From contig CADABS010000001.1 of NCBI GenBank assembly GCA_902786245.1, positions 1-64,000 on the forward strand: a stretch of DNA of 64,000 bases, in the 5' to 3' direction. The DNA comes from an uncultured Erysipelotrichaceae bacterium. GTDB taxonomy: Bacteria; Bacillota_I; Bacilli_A; Erysipelotrichales; Erysipelotrichaceae. Under the pieces are notes generated by a model, which did no database searches, was not told the DNA's origin, and worked only from the letters and a program-made list of their open reading frames with translations. Both the position numbers and the translations under genes were made by a program. Below are positions 9,389 through 17,796 of this stretch, in pieces (the stretch's first letter is position 1; each line of letters starts with the position of its first letter).

Positions 9389-10506
9389 CAGCCGCCGAGA
9401 TACTTCGCAACATTGGCATAATGTTCATCCTCTGTTGCTGCATAATAGATCGTTCCGTCGCCGTAAACATCCGCCATGAAGAAGAAATACAGCGGATCGG
9501 TATACTCCGGATGCAGCGCCGCATAGATCTGTGCCCTGCCCGGATTCTCGATCGGTCCGGGCGTCAGACCCGGATACATGTAGGTGTTATAGGGACTGTC
9601 CACATCGACATTGATCTCGCAGGACTGCCAGTTATCGCTGTCCTTGTCATAATCGATCGCATAGCAGACCGTGACGCTCGACTGCAGATTCCATCCGTAG
9701 TGCAGACGGTTCATGAATACACCGGAGATCAGACGCTGATCCGGCTCGCTGCCGCCGGCTTCATACTGAATGATCGACGCCAATGTATAGATCTCATGGA
9801 TGCTCAGCTCACTTTCAGCCATATCCGCTGCGAATTCCTGATAGACCGCATTGGTCTGATCCAGGATGCGCAGCGTAACTTCCTCAGCCGTGCTGTCTTT
9901 CTTCAGCTGATATGTATCCGGTGCCAGATACCCTTCCAGATAGATATCGCTCTGATAGATCTCATCCGTCAGGAACGGATATGACGGCCGGATCGATTCG
10001 ATCCAGTCGCGGTTCTTCCATAAAGCCATGTATTCATCCGCACTGATGCCGGTCACTTCCGCCAGCTTGACGGCGATATGCTTTGCCCAGTCGCCTTCGA
10101 TGATCGTCACGCGGACATCTTCATTGATCGCATTGGCCGGCGAACCGAGATATGTCAGAACCTCTTCGACATTCCAGCTTTTGTCCAGCGCATATTTGCC
10201 GGGATAGATATTGTTGAAATCATTGATGCGGGCAAAGTAATATGCCATCTGCCCGTCCCGGATCACGCCCTGATCTGCCAGAAGCGAAGTCACCGAACGC
10301 ACCGTGGAACTTTCGGGAATCTCAACGATCACCTCTTCAGATTCCGCTTTGACAGGCTTGAGGGCATTGCTGTAGTACAGATACGCGCCGCCGCCCGCAC
10401 CTGCCGCAGCCAGAAGAATCACGAGGAAGATCCACAGAAACACATGCTTTTTCTTCTTCTTTTTCTTCGGACGTACGGTTTTCAGTTCTTCCGTATCATA
10501 AGTCAT
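9388..10506 (-). CDS. mltG: Endolytic murein transglycosylase MltG
   Basis: A 372-residue membrane-anchored lytic transglycosylase thought to end nascent glycan strands. A Lys-rich cytoplasmic start (KKKKKKHVFL) precedes one membrane helix (about 22-44), followed by a LysM-like part and the YceG catalytic domain. LASIIQYEAGG contains the catalytic glutamate, and MYPGLTPGPIENPG is the family signature near the C-terminus. The stop and start overlap their neighbours by one base. Confidence 0.95.
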   Translation of the reverse strand: MTYDTEELKTVRPKKKKKKKHVFLWIFLVILLAAAGAGGGAYLYYSNALKPVKAESEEVIVEIPESSTVRSVTSLLADQGVIRDGQMAYYFARINDFNNIYPGKYALDKSWNVEEVLTYLGSPANAINEDVRVTIIEGDWAKHIAVKLAEVTGISADEYMALWKNRDWIESIRPSYPFLTDEIYQSDIYLEGYLAPDTYQLKKDSTAEEVTLRILDQTNAVYQEFAADMAESELSIHEIYTLASIIQYEAGGSEPDQRLISGVFMNRLHYGWNLQSSVTVCYAIDYDKDSDNWQSCEINVDVDSPYNTYMYPGLTPGPIENPGRAQIYAALHPEYTDPLYFFFMADVYGDGTIYYAATEDEHYANVAKYLGG

Positions 10507-10751
10507 CAGAGTTCATTCTCCTCATCGAAGGAGTCCAGTACCTCCTGGCACATCTCCATCTCTTCTTCGTCTATGTTAAACAGATTGCCGTCATCGTCAA
10601 AGCGGAAACCCATGACGTTTTCGCCGCTTTCATCCTCGGTAACGACGTACTTTTTTCCTGTCTCTTCATATGTGAAAGTAAACAGGATCCTCAGTTCCGT
10701 TTCAGTGCCGGCATCATCGATCACGGTCAGTTTGTTCTCATCACTCAGCAT
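10506..10751 (-). CDS. DUF1292 family protein (YrzB-like)
   Basis: An 81-residue acidic protein of unknown function, rich in Asp and Glu, with the DUF1292 core (LTVIDDAGTETELRILFTF, then KYVV). It is conserved between ruvX and mltG in Bacillota, and the same order is seen here with a one-base overlap to mltG. No catalytic motif is visible. Confidence 0.85.
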   Translation of the reverse strand: MLSDENKLTVIDDAGTETELRILFTFTYEETGKKYVVTEDESGENVMGFRFDDDGNLFNIDEEEMEMCQEVLDSFDEENEL

Positions 10752-10760
10752 ACATCACTC

Positions 10761-11183
10761 CTATTTGTTTCCATGGGCATCCAGATAGTACTGCAGTATA
10801 TGCACGGCAGCCATCTGGTCGATTTTCTTCTTGCGCTTTTTGCGGGAAAGATCCGCTTCCAGCAGAATGGATTCGGATTCTTTTGTCGTAAAGCGTTCAT
10901 CCTGCAGAACGACTTTGATGCCGGATTCCTGTTCCAGTACTTCCCCGAACTCCCGGCACAGCTGCGCTCTTTCCCCTTCATCGTCATTCAATAATAACGG
11001 ATATCCCATTACGATGATATCCGGTTTGATTTCATTGATCACATCCAGTACCTTGTCCATCGCCTCGTTGTAATCATCCGGCTTAAAGCGGATCGTCTTC
11101 ACGGTCCGTGCAATAAAACCGGTGTCGCTTTCGCTTACACCGCATGTTACACTGCCGAGGTCAAGACCGATATAGCGGGTCAT
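10761..11183 (-). CDS. ruvX: Holliday junction resolvase-like protein RuvX/YqgF
   Basis: A 140-residue RNase H-fold nuclease. [14 protein letters not shown] (residues 4-17) contains the first catalytic Asp, and [10 protein letters not shown] and [11 protein letters not shown] follow in the family order. Known relatives act in pre-16S rRNA processing or as candidate resolvases. The ATG overlaps the ireB stop by 4 bases. Confidence 0.93.
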   Translation of the reverse strand: MTRYIGLDLGSVTCGVSESDTGFIARTVKTIRFKPDDYNEAMDKVLDVINEIKPDIIVMGYPLLLNDDEGERAQLCREFGEVLEQESGIKVVLQDERFTTKESESILLEADLSRKKRKKKIDQMAAVHILQYYLDAHGNK

Positions 11184-11449
11184 TTATGTTCCTCAAGATA
11201 AAAACGCACGAGCTCCTCAATGATCTCATGACGCTCCACCGACTGGATGATGCTGCGGGCGTTGTTATGCGAGGAAATATATGCAGGATCACTGGAAATC
11301 AGATATCCTGCCAGCTGGTTGATCGCATTGTATCCGCGCTCATTCAGCGCTGTTTCCACATGCTTGAGAACTTCACGGATGTTTTCCCGGCGGATCTCTT
11401 CGGCATTAAAGCTGACTGTTTCTGTCATATCAAACTGTTTATTGTTCAT
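11180..11449 (-). CDS. ireB: IreB family regulatory phosphoprotein (YrzL/UPF0297)
   Basis: An 89-residue protein beginning [15 protein letters not shown], with the conserved core [20 protein letters not shown]. In Enterococcus IreB is a substrate of the IreK kinase and modulates cephalosporin resistance. The kinase is not in this window. The start at 11449 has AAGGA four bases upstream, and longer reading frames upstream lack family similarity. First gene of the ireB-ruvX-DUF1292-mltG run. Confidence 0.92.
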   Translation of the reverse strand: MNNKQFDMTETVSFNAEEIRRENIREVLKHVETALNERGYNAINQLAGYLISSDPAYISSHNNARSIIQSVERHEIIEELVRFYLEEHK

Positions 11450-11480
11450 TTTCCTTACCTGCCTTTCATATATTTTAGAA

Positions 11481-11528
11481 TAATAAAGCAAAAAAGTATA
11501 CCGGATAAGAGTTGAATTCCGGAATTCA
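11481..11528 (-). promoter_or_regulatory. Candidate ireB promoter and upstream palindrome
   Basis: On the minus strand TTATCC (11504-11509) and TATTAT (11481-11486) are 17 bases apart. Just upstream is the perfect inverted repeat TGAATTC-G-GAATTCA (11514-11528), which could bind a dimeric regulator. Confidence 0.45.
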
Positions 11529-11542
11529 GAGTGCACAGAAGG

Positions 11543-11571
11543 AAAAAGGAGGAACCGGATTCTGTTCCTCC
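11543..11571 (-). terminator. Rho-independent terminator after alaS
   Basis: Minus-strand stem GGAGGAAC/GTTCCTCC (arms 11548-11555 and 11564-11571) followed by a run of five T (11543-11547), just past the alaS stop. Confidence 0.85.
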
Positions 11572-11578
11572 CTGCTGT

Positions 11579-14215
11579 TTATGCATTGATCAGTTCTCTG
11601 ACTTTGGCCAGTGCTTCCGGAACGCATTCCGTATTCTTGCCGCCGGCCTGGGCCATATCCGGACGTCCGCCGCCGTTGCCGCCGGCGACGACCGCTGCTG
11701 CCTTGACCAGATCGCCTGCCTTGAGTCCCTTGGCAATCGCTGCTTTGGAAGCGGCGCAGACAAATGTGACCTTGCCGTTTGCTTCATTGCTGAGGAAGAC
11801 AAGACCGTCTTCCATCTTATTGCGCAGCTCCTCCGCATAGCCTTTCAGCGATCCGTTATCCTGATCCTTCAGCTGCAGGATCAGCACATGCAGACCGTTG
11901 ATGGATTCTGCCTGGGAAATGCGGGACTGGGCTTCCATCTTCATCGCCTTTTCATTCTGGGCAGCGATTTCTCTGCGCAGCGTGCTGTTTTCTTCCAGCA
12001 GTGCAGCGATCTTTTCCTGCAGACCGTTGTAGTTCTGCATCTTCAGGATGGCGGCGCTGGCGAGCAGATACTCTTCTTCGCTTTTGAATGTCTCATAGGC
12101 CTTCATCTTGGTGACGCTGGTAATACGTCTGACACCGGAACCGATGGATTCTTCCGAGATGATCTTGAAGGAACCGAGTTCCGCTGTATTGGATACATGC
12201 GTACCGCCGCAGAATTCCTTGGAGAAGGAAGACATGGATACGACTCTGACGGTATCGCCGTATTTCTCATCGAACAGCGCAACCGCACCGGTCTTCTTTG
12301 CTTCTTCGACCGGCAGGACTTCTGTCGTTACCGGCAGCGCTTCCGCGATCTTCTGGTTGACGATGCGCTCGACTTCCTTCAGCTGTTCCGCTGTCGGCTT
12401 TTCATAATGCGTAAAGTCGAAACGTCCGTATTCCGGTCCGTTGTAGGAACCGGCCTGGGCAACATGATCGCCCAGTACCTTGCGCAGAGCAGCCTGCAGC
12501 AGATGCAGAGACGAGTGATTCGCTCTGGTTGCCTGTCTGTTTGCATAGTTGTAGACACCGTGCAGGATATCGCCCTCATGCAGAACGCCGTCGACATTTT
12601 CAATATGATGCAGTGCCTGCTGGTGCGGAGCCTTGATGACATTGGTCACTTCCGCATGGAATGTTTCGTTTTCCAGAATACCGGTATCCGCTGTCTGTCC
12701 GCCGGATTCCGCATAGAAGCAGGTTCTGTCGAGAATGACATCGCCTTCCCCTTCCAGCGTATCCACTCTGACACCGTCCTTGAACAGAGCAATGACCTTG
12801 CTTGTGCATTCCGTATCGGTATAGCCGGTGAATTCGGAAGGCTCGCTGAAGTCCATCAGATCCGCCGACTGGCCGTGCATCGACTGCCGGCTGCCGCGGG
12901 CATCTCTGGCCCGCTGCTTCTGGGCTGCCATTTCCTTTTCGAATCCTTCGTCATCGACCGTATAGCCGTTATCCTGGGCGATTTCCGTTGTCAGTTCGCG
13001 CGGGAAACCGTATGTATCATACAGACGGAATACCACTTCGCCCGGCAGGACCTTTGTATCCGCATGATCGCGCAGGGCGTCATTCAGCATATTCTCGCCG
13101 TTTGCCAGGGTCTGATGGAAGGATTCCTCCTCCGTTTTGACCAGCTTGGAAACCAGCGCGACCTTGCCCTGCAGATACGGATAATAATCTTTCATGTTAT
13201 CCGCAACGACCTGGACCAGCTTATACATGAAGGCACCTTCAATGCCGAGCTTGATGCCGTAGCGTACCGCTCTTCTCAGTACCCGGCGCAGAACATAGCC
13301 TCTGCCTTCATTCGAGAACATCGCACCGTCCGCGACTGCGAACGTAACTGTACGGATATGGTCGGCGATGACTCTGTAGGCCATCTTGTAGTCCTTTTCA
13401 TCATAGCTGTGCTTTGCGAACTTCTCGGTTTCATGAATGAGCGGCAGGAACAGATCGGTATCGAAGTTTGTTTCACCGTCCTGGATCAGGCAGACCAGTC
13501 TTTCCAGACCCATGCCGGTATCGATGTTCTTGTGCGGCAGTTCCTTGTATTCGCTGCGCGGAACTTCGCCGGGACGGCAGTCATACTGTGAGAAGACGAT
13601 GTTCCATGTTTCGATATATCTGTCATTTTCGATATCCTCGAAGAACAGACGCTCGCCGATGCCTTCCGGATCGTATTTCTCACCGCGGTCGTAATAGATC
13701 TCGGTATCCGGTCCGCCCGGACCTCTGCCGATCTCCCAGAAGTTGTCTTCCGTCTTTCGGATATGCTTCGGGTTCATGCCGACCTTGACCCACAGATCAT
13801 ACGCTTCCTGATCATCCGGATAGACCGTAACATACAGCTTTTCCGGGTCGAAGCCGATCCATTCCGGGCTGGTCAGGAATTCCCATGCCCAGGGAATCGC
13901 CTCCTGCTTGAAATAGTCGCCGATTGAGAAATTGCCGAGCATTTCGAAGAATGTATGGTGGCGGGCTGTCTTGCCGACATTCTCGATATCATTGGTTCGG
14001 ATCGATTTCTGCGCATTGCAGATACGGTTGCTCGCCGGCTTCTCCGTTCCGTCGAAATACTTCTTGAGCGCCGATACACCGGCATTGATCCAGAGCAGGG
14101 TCGGATCATTGTGCGGAATCAGACTTGCGCCGGGTTCGATCATGCATCCCTTTGACGCGAAGAAATCCAGGAACATCTGTCTGACCTGATTTCCGCTTAA
14201 CTGTTTCTGAGACAT
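11579..14215 (-). CDS. alaS: Alanine-tRNA ligase
   Basis: An 878-residue class II synthetase. The N-terminal aminoacylation domain begins GNQVRQMFLDFFASKGC. The editing domain has zinc ligands in RANHSSLHLL and EFCGGTHVSNT. The C-terminal Gly-rich C-Ala part includes GGNGGGRPDMAQAGG. The ATG at 14215 has GGAGG nine bases upstream; an ATG at 14224 directly abuts that GGAGG and is less likely. Expression should be controlled by the T-box leader upstream. Confidence 0.97.
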   Translation of the reverse strand: MSQKQLSGNQVRQMFLDFFASKGCMIEPGASLIPHNDPTLLWINAGVSALKKYFDGTEKPASNRICNAQKSIRTNDIENVGKTARHHTFFEMLGNFSIGDYFKQEAIPWAWEFLTSPEWIGFDPEKLYVTVYPDDQEAYDLWVKVGMNPKHIRKTEDNFWEIGRGPGGPDTEIYYDRGEKYDPEGIGERLFFEDIENDRYIETWNIVFSQYDCRPGEVPRSEYKELPHKNIDTGMGLERLVCLIQDGETNFDTDLFLPLIHETEKFAKHSYDEKDYKMAYRVIADHIRTVTFAVADGAMFSNEGRGYVLRRVLRRAVRYGIKLGIEGAFMYKLVQVVADNMKDYYPYLQGKVALVSKLVKTEEESFHQTLANGENMLNDALRDHADTKVLPGEVVFRLYDTYGFPRELTTEIAQDNGYTVDDEGFEKEMAAQKQRARDARGSRQSMHGQSADLMDFSEPSEFTGYTDTECTSKVIALFKDGVRVDTLEGEGDVILDRTCFYAESGGQTADTGILENETFHAEVTNVIKAPHQQALHHIENVDGVLHEGDILHGVYNYANRQATRANHSSLHLLQAALRKVLGDHVAQAGSYNGPEYGRFDFTHYEKPTAEQLKEVERIVNQKIAEALPVTTEVLPVEEAKKTGAVALFDEKYGDTVRVVSMSSFSKEFCGGTHVSNTAELGSFKIISEESIGSGVRRITSVTKMKAYETFKSEEEYLLASAAILKMQNYNGLQEKIAALLEENSTLRREIAAQNEKAMKMEAQSRISQAESINGLHVLILQLKDQDNGSLKGYAEELRNKMEDGLVFLSNEANGKVTFVCAASKAAIAKGLKAGDLVKAAAVVAGGNGGGRPDMAQAGGKNTECVPEALAKVRELINA

Positions 14216-14224
14216 CTTTTTCAT

Positions 14225-14455
14225 CCTCCAATCAAATAAAAAACGTTCCGTATCCAGGAACGTTTGCACGCGGTACCATCCTGGTTCACATTTTCATGTG
14301 CACCTTAATTGACCCTGTAACGCCGGGTGAGCGTTGCTGATCAGGCACTCTGCTGAAGAGAGCTTCCGGTGTCTGCCGCCCGAAGACTTTCACCGACCGT
14401 CTTCTCTCTTAAGAACCGCTGCACACCGTACTAATTCTTCGTCATTGATTTCCAA
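14225..14455 (-). promoter_or_regulatory. T-box leader of alaS
   Basis: The conserved T-box core is on the minus strand at 14269-14282 (GGATGGTACCGCG). Its UGGU would pair with an uncharged ACCA tRNA end. A terminator stem AAACGTTCC/GGAACGTTT (14241-14265) with a T run follows. Upstream, GACGAAGA and AGTA near 14430 resemble the stem I base and its K-turn. The alanine specifier codon could not be placed with confidence; GCA or GCC triplets occur in the right zone. Low charged tRNA-Ala should cause readthrough into alaS. Confidence 0.9.
14241..14265 (-). terminator. Leader terminator of the alaS T-box
   Basis: Nine-base arms AAACGTTCC (14241-14249 read on plus) and GGAACGTTT (14257-14265), with a minus-strand T tract at 14238-14243. 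It is the terminator form of the riboswitch. Confidence 0.88.
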
Positions 14456-14458
14456 GAT

Positions 14459-14487
14459 ACAATAGCACAGTTCGCAGTTAAATGACA
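14459..14487 (-). promoter_or_regulatory. Candidate alaS promoter
   Basis: Minus-strand TGTCAT (14482-14487) and TATTGT (14459-14464) are spaced 17 bases apart, directly upstream of the T-box leader. Confidence 0.5.
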
Positions 14488-14490
14488 GTA

Positions 14491-14790
14491 TTATTTTTCT
14501 TCGTACCGGCCGATCCGTCCGGCTGCCATTTCCAGTCCGGTCTGCTCATCATTCAGCAGACGTCTGACTCTGCTGATCGTCGCGGTGGATGCGCCGGTCG
14601 ATCTGGATACTTCCTGATATGTCGATCCATTGAGAAGCTGCACCCCTACCTCAAAGCGCTGGGCAATGGTCTTCAGTTCATTGACCGTGCAGATATCATC
14701 AAAAAAACGATAGCATTCATCTTCATCGCGCAGCTCAATGATTGCTTTAAAAAGCTGCCGGATCTCCGGTGTATTCAGACTGTTCTTCAT
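14491..14790 (-). CDS. YerC/YecD family TrpR-like DNA-binding protein
   Basis: A 99-residue protein with a TrpR-type helix-turn-helix: LNGSTYQEVSRSTGASTATI and the following SRVRRLLN (about residues 52-80). The family is widespread in Bacillota but its operator and ligand are unknown. It stands divergent from the symporter gene, so it is a possible local regulator. That is only positional evidence, because relatives occur in unrelated contexts elsewhere. Confidence 0.85.
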   Translation of the reverse strand: MKNSLNTPEIRQLFKAIIELRDEDECYRFFDDICTVNELKTIAQRFEVGVQLLNGSTYQEVSRSTGASTATISRVRRLLNDEQTGLEMAAGRIGRYEEK

Positions 14791-14853
14791 TTTATAGGTA
14801 CTCCTGCATAACTGATTTTAGCACGTTGAATTATTAAAAACAAACGCAACCTA

Positions 14854-14882
14854 TTGCAAAACATGCATGAATCACGTATACT
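14854..14882 (+). promoter_or_regulatory. Promoter of the symporter-amidohydrolase operon
   Basis: TTGCAA (14854-14859) and TATACT (14877-14882) with a 17-base spacer. The octamer-repeat element begins eight bases downstream, where the transcription start would lie. Confidence 0.7.
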
Positions 14883-14889
14883 CTAACGT

Positions 14890-14910
14890 GTTAAAGCGTT
14901 AAAGCATTAA
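14890..14910 (-). promoter_or_regulatory. Octamer-repeat operator, copy 1
   Basis: Read on the minus strand this is TTAATGCT-TTAACGCT-TTAAC, two and a half tandem copies of TTAAYGCT. It matches 19 of 21 bases with 21521-21541. It covers the predicted transcription start of the symporter operon, a position expected for a repressor site. The binding protein is unknown. Confidence 0.6.
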
Positions 14911-14936
14911 CGCAGTGAATAGAAAGAAGGCTATTT

Positions 14937-16484
14937 ATGTTTATCAAACTCTTTATGCTCGTTATCTTCTTCGGTGTCATGCTCTGGATCGGTTTCCTGT
15001 GCCGCAGGAATTCCACGGATGTATCCGGGTTTGTTCTCGGCGGCAGATCCGTCGGACCCTGGGTCACCGCATTTGCCTACGGCACATCGTACTTCTCAGC
15101 GGTAATCTTTGTCGGCTATGCCGGACAGTTCGGATGGAAATACGGTATTGCTTCGACCTGGATCGGTATCGGCAATGCGCTGATCGGTTCCCTTCTTGCC
15201 TGGGTCATTCTCGGCCGGAGAACAAGGATCATGACCCAGCATCTCGATTCTGCGACAATGCCGCAGTTCTTCGAAAGCAGATTCTCCAGTTCTTCCCTGA
15301 AGATCGCTGCTTCCGTGATTACCTTCATCTTCCTGATCCCATATACAGCCTCTCTTTATAACGGTCTTTCCCGTCTGTTCGGAATGGCCTTTGATATCGA
15401 CTATTCGATCTGTGTCATCGTCATGGCAGTTCTGACCGGAATCTATGTCATTGCCGGCGGATACATGGCAACCGCGATCAATGACTTCATCCAGGGCATC
15501 ATCATGCTGTTCGGCATCTGCGCAGTCGTCTATGCGGTACTGAACAGCCAGGGCGGTTTTCTGGCAGCACTGAACGGTCTGGCGGCAGTCACCGATGAAT
15601 CGGTCTCTTCTGCACCGGGTGTATTCAATTCCTTCTTCGGACCGGACCCTGCCAATCTGCTCGGTGTCGTCATTCTGACATCGCTGGGTACCTGGGGCCT
15701 GCCGCAGATGGTCCAGAAATTCTATGCGATCAAAAGCGAAAAATCCATCTCGACCGGAACGATCGTTTCCACCTTCTTCGCCTTTGTCGTCGCCGGAGGA
15801 TGCTACTTCCTGGGCGGCTTCGGACGTCTGTTCTCCGACCGCATCGATATTGCGGCCAACGGCTATGACTCGATCATCCCGGCCATGCTTTCCGGTCTGC
15901 CCGATTTTCTGATCGCGGTCGTCGTCATTCTGGTGCTCTCCGCTTCCATGTCGACGCTTTCCTCACTGGTACTGACATCCAGTTCGACCATGACGCTGGA
16001 TCTGATCAAGGGCCATATCGTCAAAGACATGAATGAAAAGAAACAGGTTCTCGTCATGCGGATCCTGATCGTTATCTTCATTCTGATTTCGGTCGTCATT
16101 GCAATCGTACAGTACCGTTCCAATATCACGTTCATTGCCCAGCTGATGGGTGTATCTTGGGGTGCCCTGGCCGGTGCTTTCCTGGCACCGTTCCTGTACG
16201 GTCTGTACTGGAAAAGAACCACAAAGGCAGCCTGCTGGGTCAGCTTCATCTTCTCCACGGCCGTTATGCTGGCGAATATGCTGTTCAGAGGCAGCTTCCC
16301 GGCGATGCTGCAATCGCCGATTAATGCAGGTGCCTTCTGCATGATCGCAGGTCTGATCCTTGTTCCCCTGATTTCACTGGTGACACCGCAGCCCGACCGC
16401 GTTACAGTAGATAATGCGTTTGCCTGCTATGATGAGAAAGTCCTTGTCAGACAGAGCAGGCAGCTGGCTGATGGAGACCGCTGA
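14937..16484 (+). CDS. Sodium:solute symporter family transporter
   Basis: A 515-residue SSS-family (PutP-like) membrane transporter with about 12-13 hydrophobic helices. GFVLGGRSVGPWVTAFAYGT (about residues 31-50) is typical of the unwound first helix region. A conserved loop at STLSSLVLTSSSTMTLDLIK (about 340-359) matches the sodium-site helix 8 region. The substrate cannot be read from sequence; its neighbours suggest an organic or aromatic acid. AGAAGG precedes the ATG, and the amidohydrolase start overlaps its stop (TGATG). Confidence 0.9.
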   Translation: MFIKLFMLVIFFGVMLWIGFLCRRNSTDVSGFVLGGRSVGPWVTAFAYGTSYFSAVIFVGYAGQFGWKYGIASTWIGIGNALIGSLLAWVILGRRTRIMTQHLDSATMPQFFESRFSSSSLKIAASVITFIFLIPYTASLYNGLSRLFGMAFDIDYSICVIVMAVLTGIYVIAGGYMATAINDFIQGIIMLFGICAVVYAVLNSQGGFLAALNGLAAVTDESVSSAPGVFNSFFGPDPANLLGVVILTSLGTWGLPQMVQKFYAIKSEKSISTGTIVSTFFAFVVAGGCYFLGGFGRLFSDRIDIAANGYDSIIPAMLSGLPDFLIAVVVILVLSASMSTLSSLVLTSSSTMTLDLIKGHIVKDMNEKKQVLVMRILIVIFILISVVIAIVQYRSNITFIAQLMGVSWGALAGAFLAPFLYGLYWKRTTKAACWVSFIFSTAVMLANMLFRGSFPAMLQSPINAGAFCMIAGLILVPLISLVTPQPDRVTVDNAFACYDEKVLVRQSRQLADGDR

Positions 16485-17326
16485 TGATCATTGACTTTCA
16501 TACCCATACATTTCCCGACCGCATAGCCGCCAAGGCAATCCCCGTCCTGGCAAAGACCGCACATATGATTCCTTCTGCCGACGGCACCTGTACGAATCTG
16601 CAGGAATCCATGCGGAAAGCAGGCATTTCTGTTTCCGTGGTCCTGCCGATCGCCACAAATCCGCACCAGACGGAAAGTATCAACCGCAGTGCAGTGCTGG
16701 TGAATCAGACATATGACAATATCGTTTCCTTCGGATCTGTCCATCCTGCATACAGTGACTGGTATGATGAACTCAGCCGGATCAAAGATGCAGGACTGAC
16801 AGGCATCAAGATCCATCCGGTCTACCAGGAAACAGATATTGATGACCCGGCCTTTGTGCGTATCATCAGAAGAGCTGCAGACCTCGGATTAGCCGTCATC
16901 ACCCATGGCGGCGACGATATCGGCTATCCCGGTGCCAACCGCTGTTCTCCCCTGATGTGCAGACATGTCGTCGAGGAAACCGGTGCGTTTACCTTCATCA
17001 TCGCCCATATGGGCGGCTGGAACCGCTGGGAAGAAGCCTGCGATGAGCTTCTGGATCTGCCGGTATATCTGGATACCGCTTTCTCCTTCCGTCCCATCCA
17101 TCCCGATGAAAGCGGGACATGGAACGATGAGGTTCCCCGCCTGCTTACCCCGGAAGAAATGCTTGCCATGATCCGCCGTTTCGGATCGGAGCGGATCCTG
17201 TTCGGAAGCGACTGTCCCTGGGCTGACCAGAAAGAATACGTTCAGGTCATCCAGACACTCGGACTGAGCGAAAAAGAAAAGCAGGATATCTTCGCAGACA
17301 ATGCGAAGAAGATCCTGCATCTGTGA
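16484..17326 (+). CDS. Amidohydrolase-family metal-dependent hydrolase or decarboxylase
   Basis: A 280-residue TIM-barrel protein of the amidohydrolase-2 group. The N-terminal metal motif DFHTHTFP (residues 3-10), GIKIHPVYQ (about 108), ITHGGD (about 138), IIAHMGG (about 169) and LFGSDCPWAD (about 239) give the usual metal ligands and catalytic Asp. The group includes ACMSD-like decarboxylases and TIM-barrel hydrolases; the reaction is unknown. Translationally coupled to the symporter, so it probably acts on the imported compound. Confidence 0.85.
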   Translation: MIIDFHTHTFPDRIAAKAIPVLAKTAHMIPSADGTCTNLQESMRKAGISVSVVLPIATNPHQTESINRSAVLVNQTYDNIVSFGSVHPAYSDWYDELSRIKDAGLTGIKIHPVYQETDIDDPAFVRIIRRAADLGLAVITHGGDDIGYPGANRCSPLMCRHVVEETGAFTFIIAHMGGWNRWEEACDELLDLPVYLDTAFSFRPIHPDESGTWNDEVPRLLTPEEMLAMIRRFGSERILFGSDCPWADQKEYVQVIQTLGLSEKEKQDIFADNAKKILHL

Positions 17327-17353
17327 ATCAGAGATTCTCTGATTCATTTTTTT
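17325..17353 (+). terminator. Terminator after the amidohydrolase gene
   Basis: Stem GAATCAGAG/CTCTGATTC (17325-17345) followed by seven T. It lies between convergent genes, with the T run only in the plus direction. Confidence 0.88.
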
Positions 17354-17786
17354 ATATCTGGGCGATATCATCCTGGGACAGGATCCGCAGACCTTTGTTT
17401 CTGAGCTTCGGCTCTGCCGTATCGGCATCGCTGACCCGGAAAATCATGCCGGCGCTCTTGTCTTCGCCGCTGAGGACAAAGGAATACATATATTCGATAT
17501 TGACATCTTCTTCTGCGAAGATCTGAAGCAGATTGTCAAGCGCACCCGGTTCATCGGGAACTTCCGCCGCAATGACGGAATTGACAGATGCGACAAAATC
17601 CGCATCGCGCAGTACATTCAGGGCATGGAACGTATCGTCTGCGACAAGTCTGGCAATGCCGTATTCTTTTGTCTCCGCCAGCGACAGAGCCCGCAGATCT
17701 ACATCATGGGCAGCCAGGACGCCGGTCATGTTTTTCAGTGTGCCCGGCTTGTTGACAAGAAATACAGAAATCTGTTTGATGCTCAT
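17352..17786 (-). CDS. Tandem ACT-domain protein linked to the PaaK/Ior genes
   Basis: A 144-residue protein made of two ACT-type domains: VFLVNKPGTLKNMTGVLA (about 8-25) and EVPDEPGALDNLLQIFAEED (about 76-95). ACT domains bind amino acids and regulate enzymes. Genes of this type sit beside phenylacetate-CoA ligase and indolepyruvate oxidoreductase genes in many anaerobes, fitting a sensor of aromatic amino acids; this is inference. The start at 17786 has GAGGAAAG and follows the paaK stop by 10 bases. Confidence 0.88.
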   Translation of the reverse strand: MSIKQISVFLVNKPGTLKNMTGVLAAHDVDLRALSLAETKEYGIARLVADDTFHALNVLRDADFVASVNSVIAAEVPDEPGALDNLLQIFAEEDVNIEYMYSFVLSGEDKSAGMIFRVSDADTAEPKLRNKGLRILSQDDIAQI

Positions 17787-17796
17787 AATTCTTTCC

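Noticed and set aside
11531..13591. Long plus-strand open frame opposite alaS
   Set aside because: It lies wholly antisense to alaS, has no RBS and its product has the Arg/Cys/His-rich composition typical of an antisense shadow.
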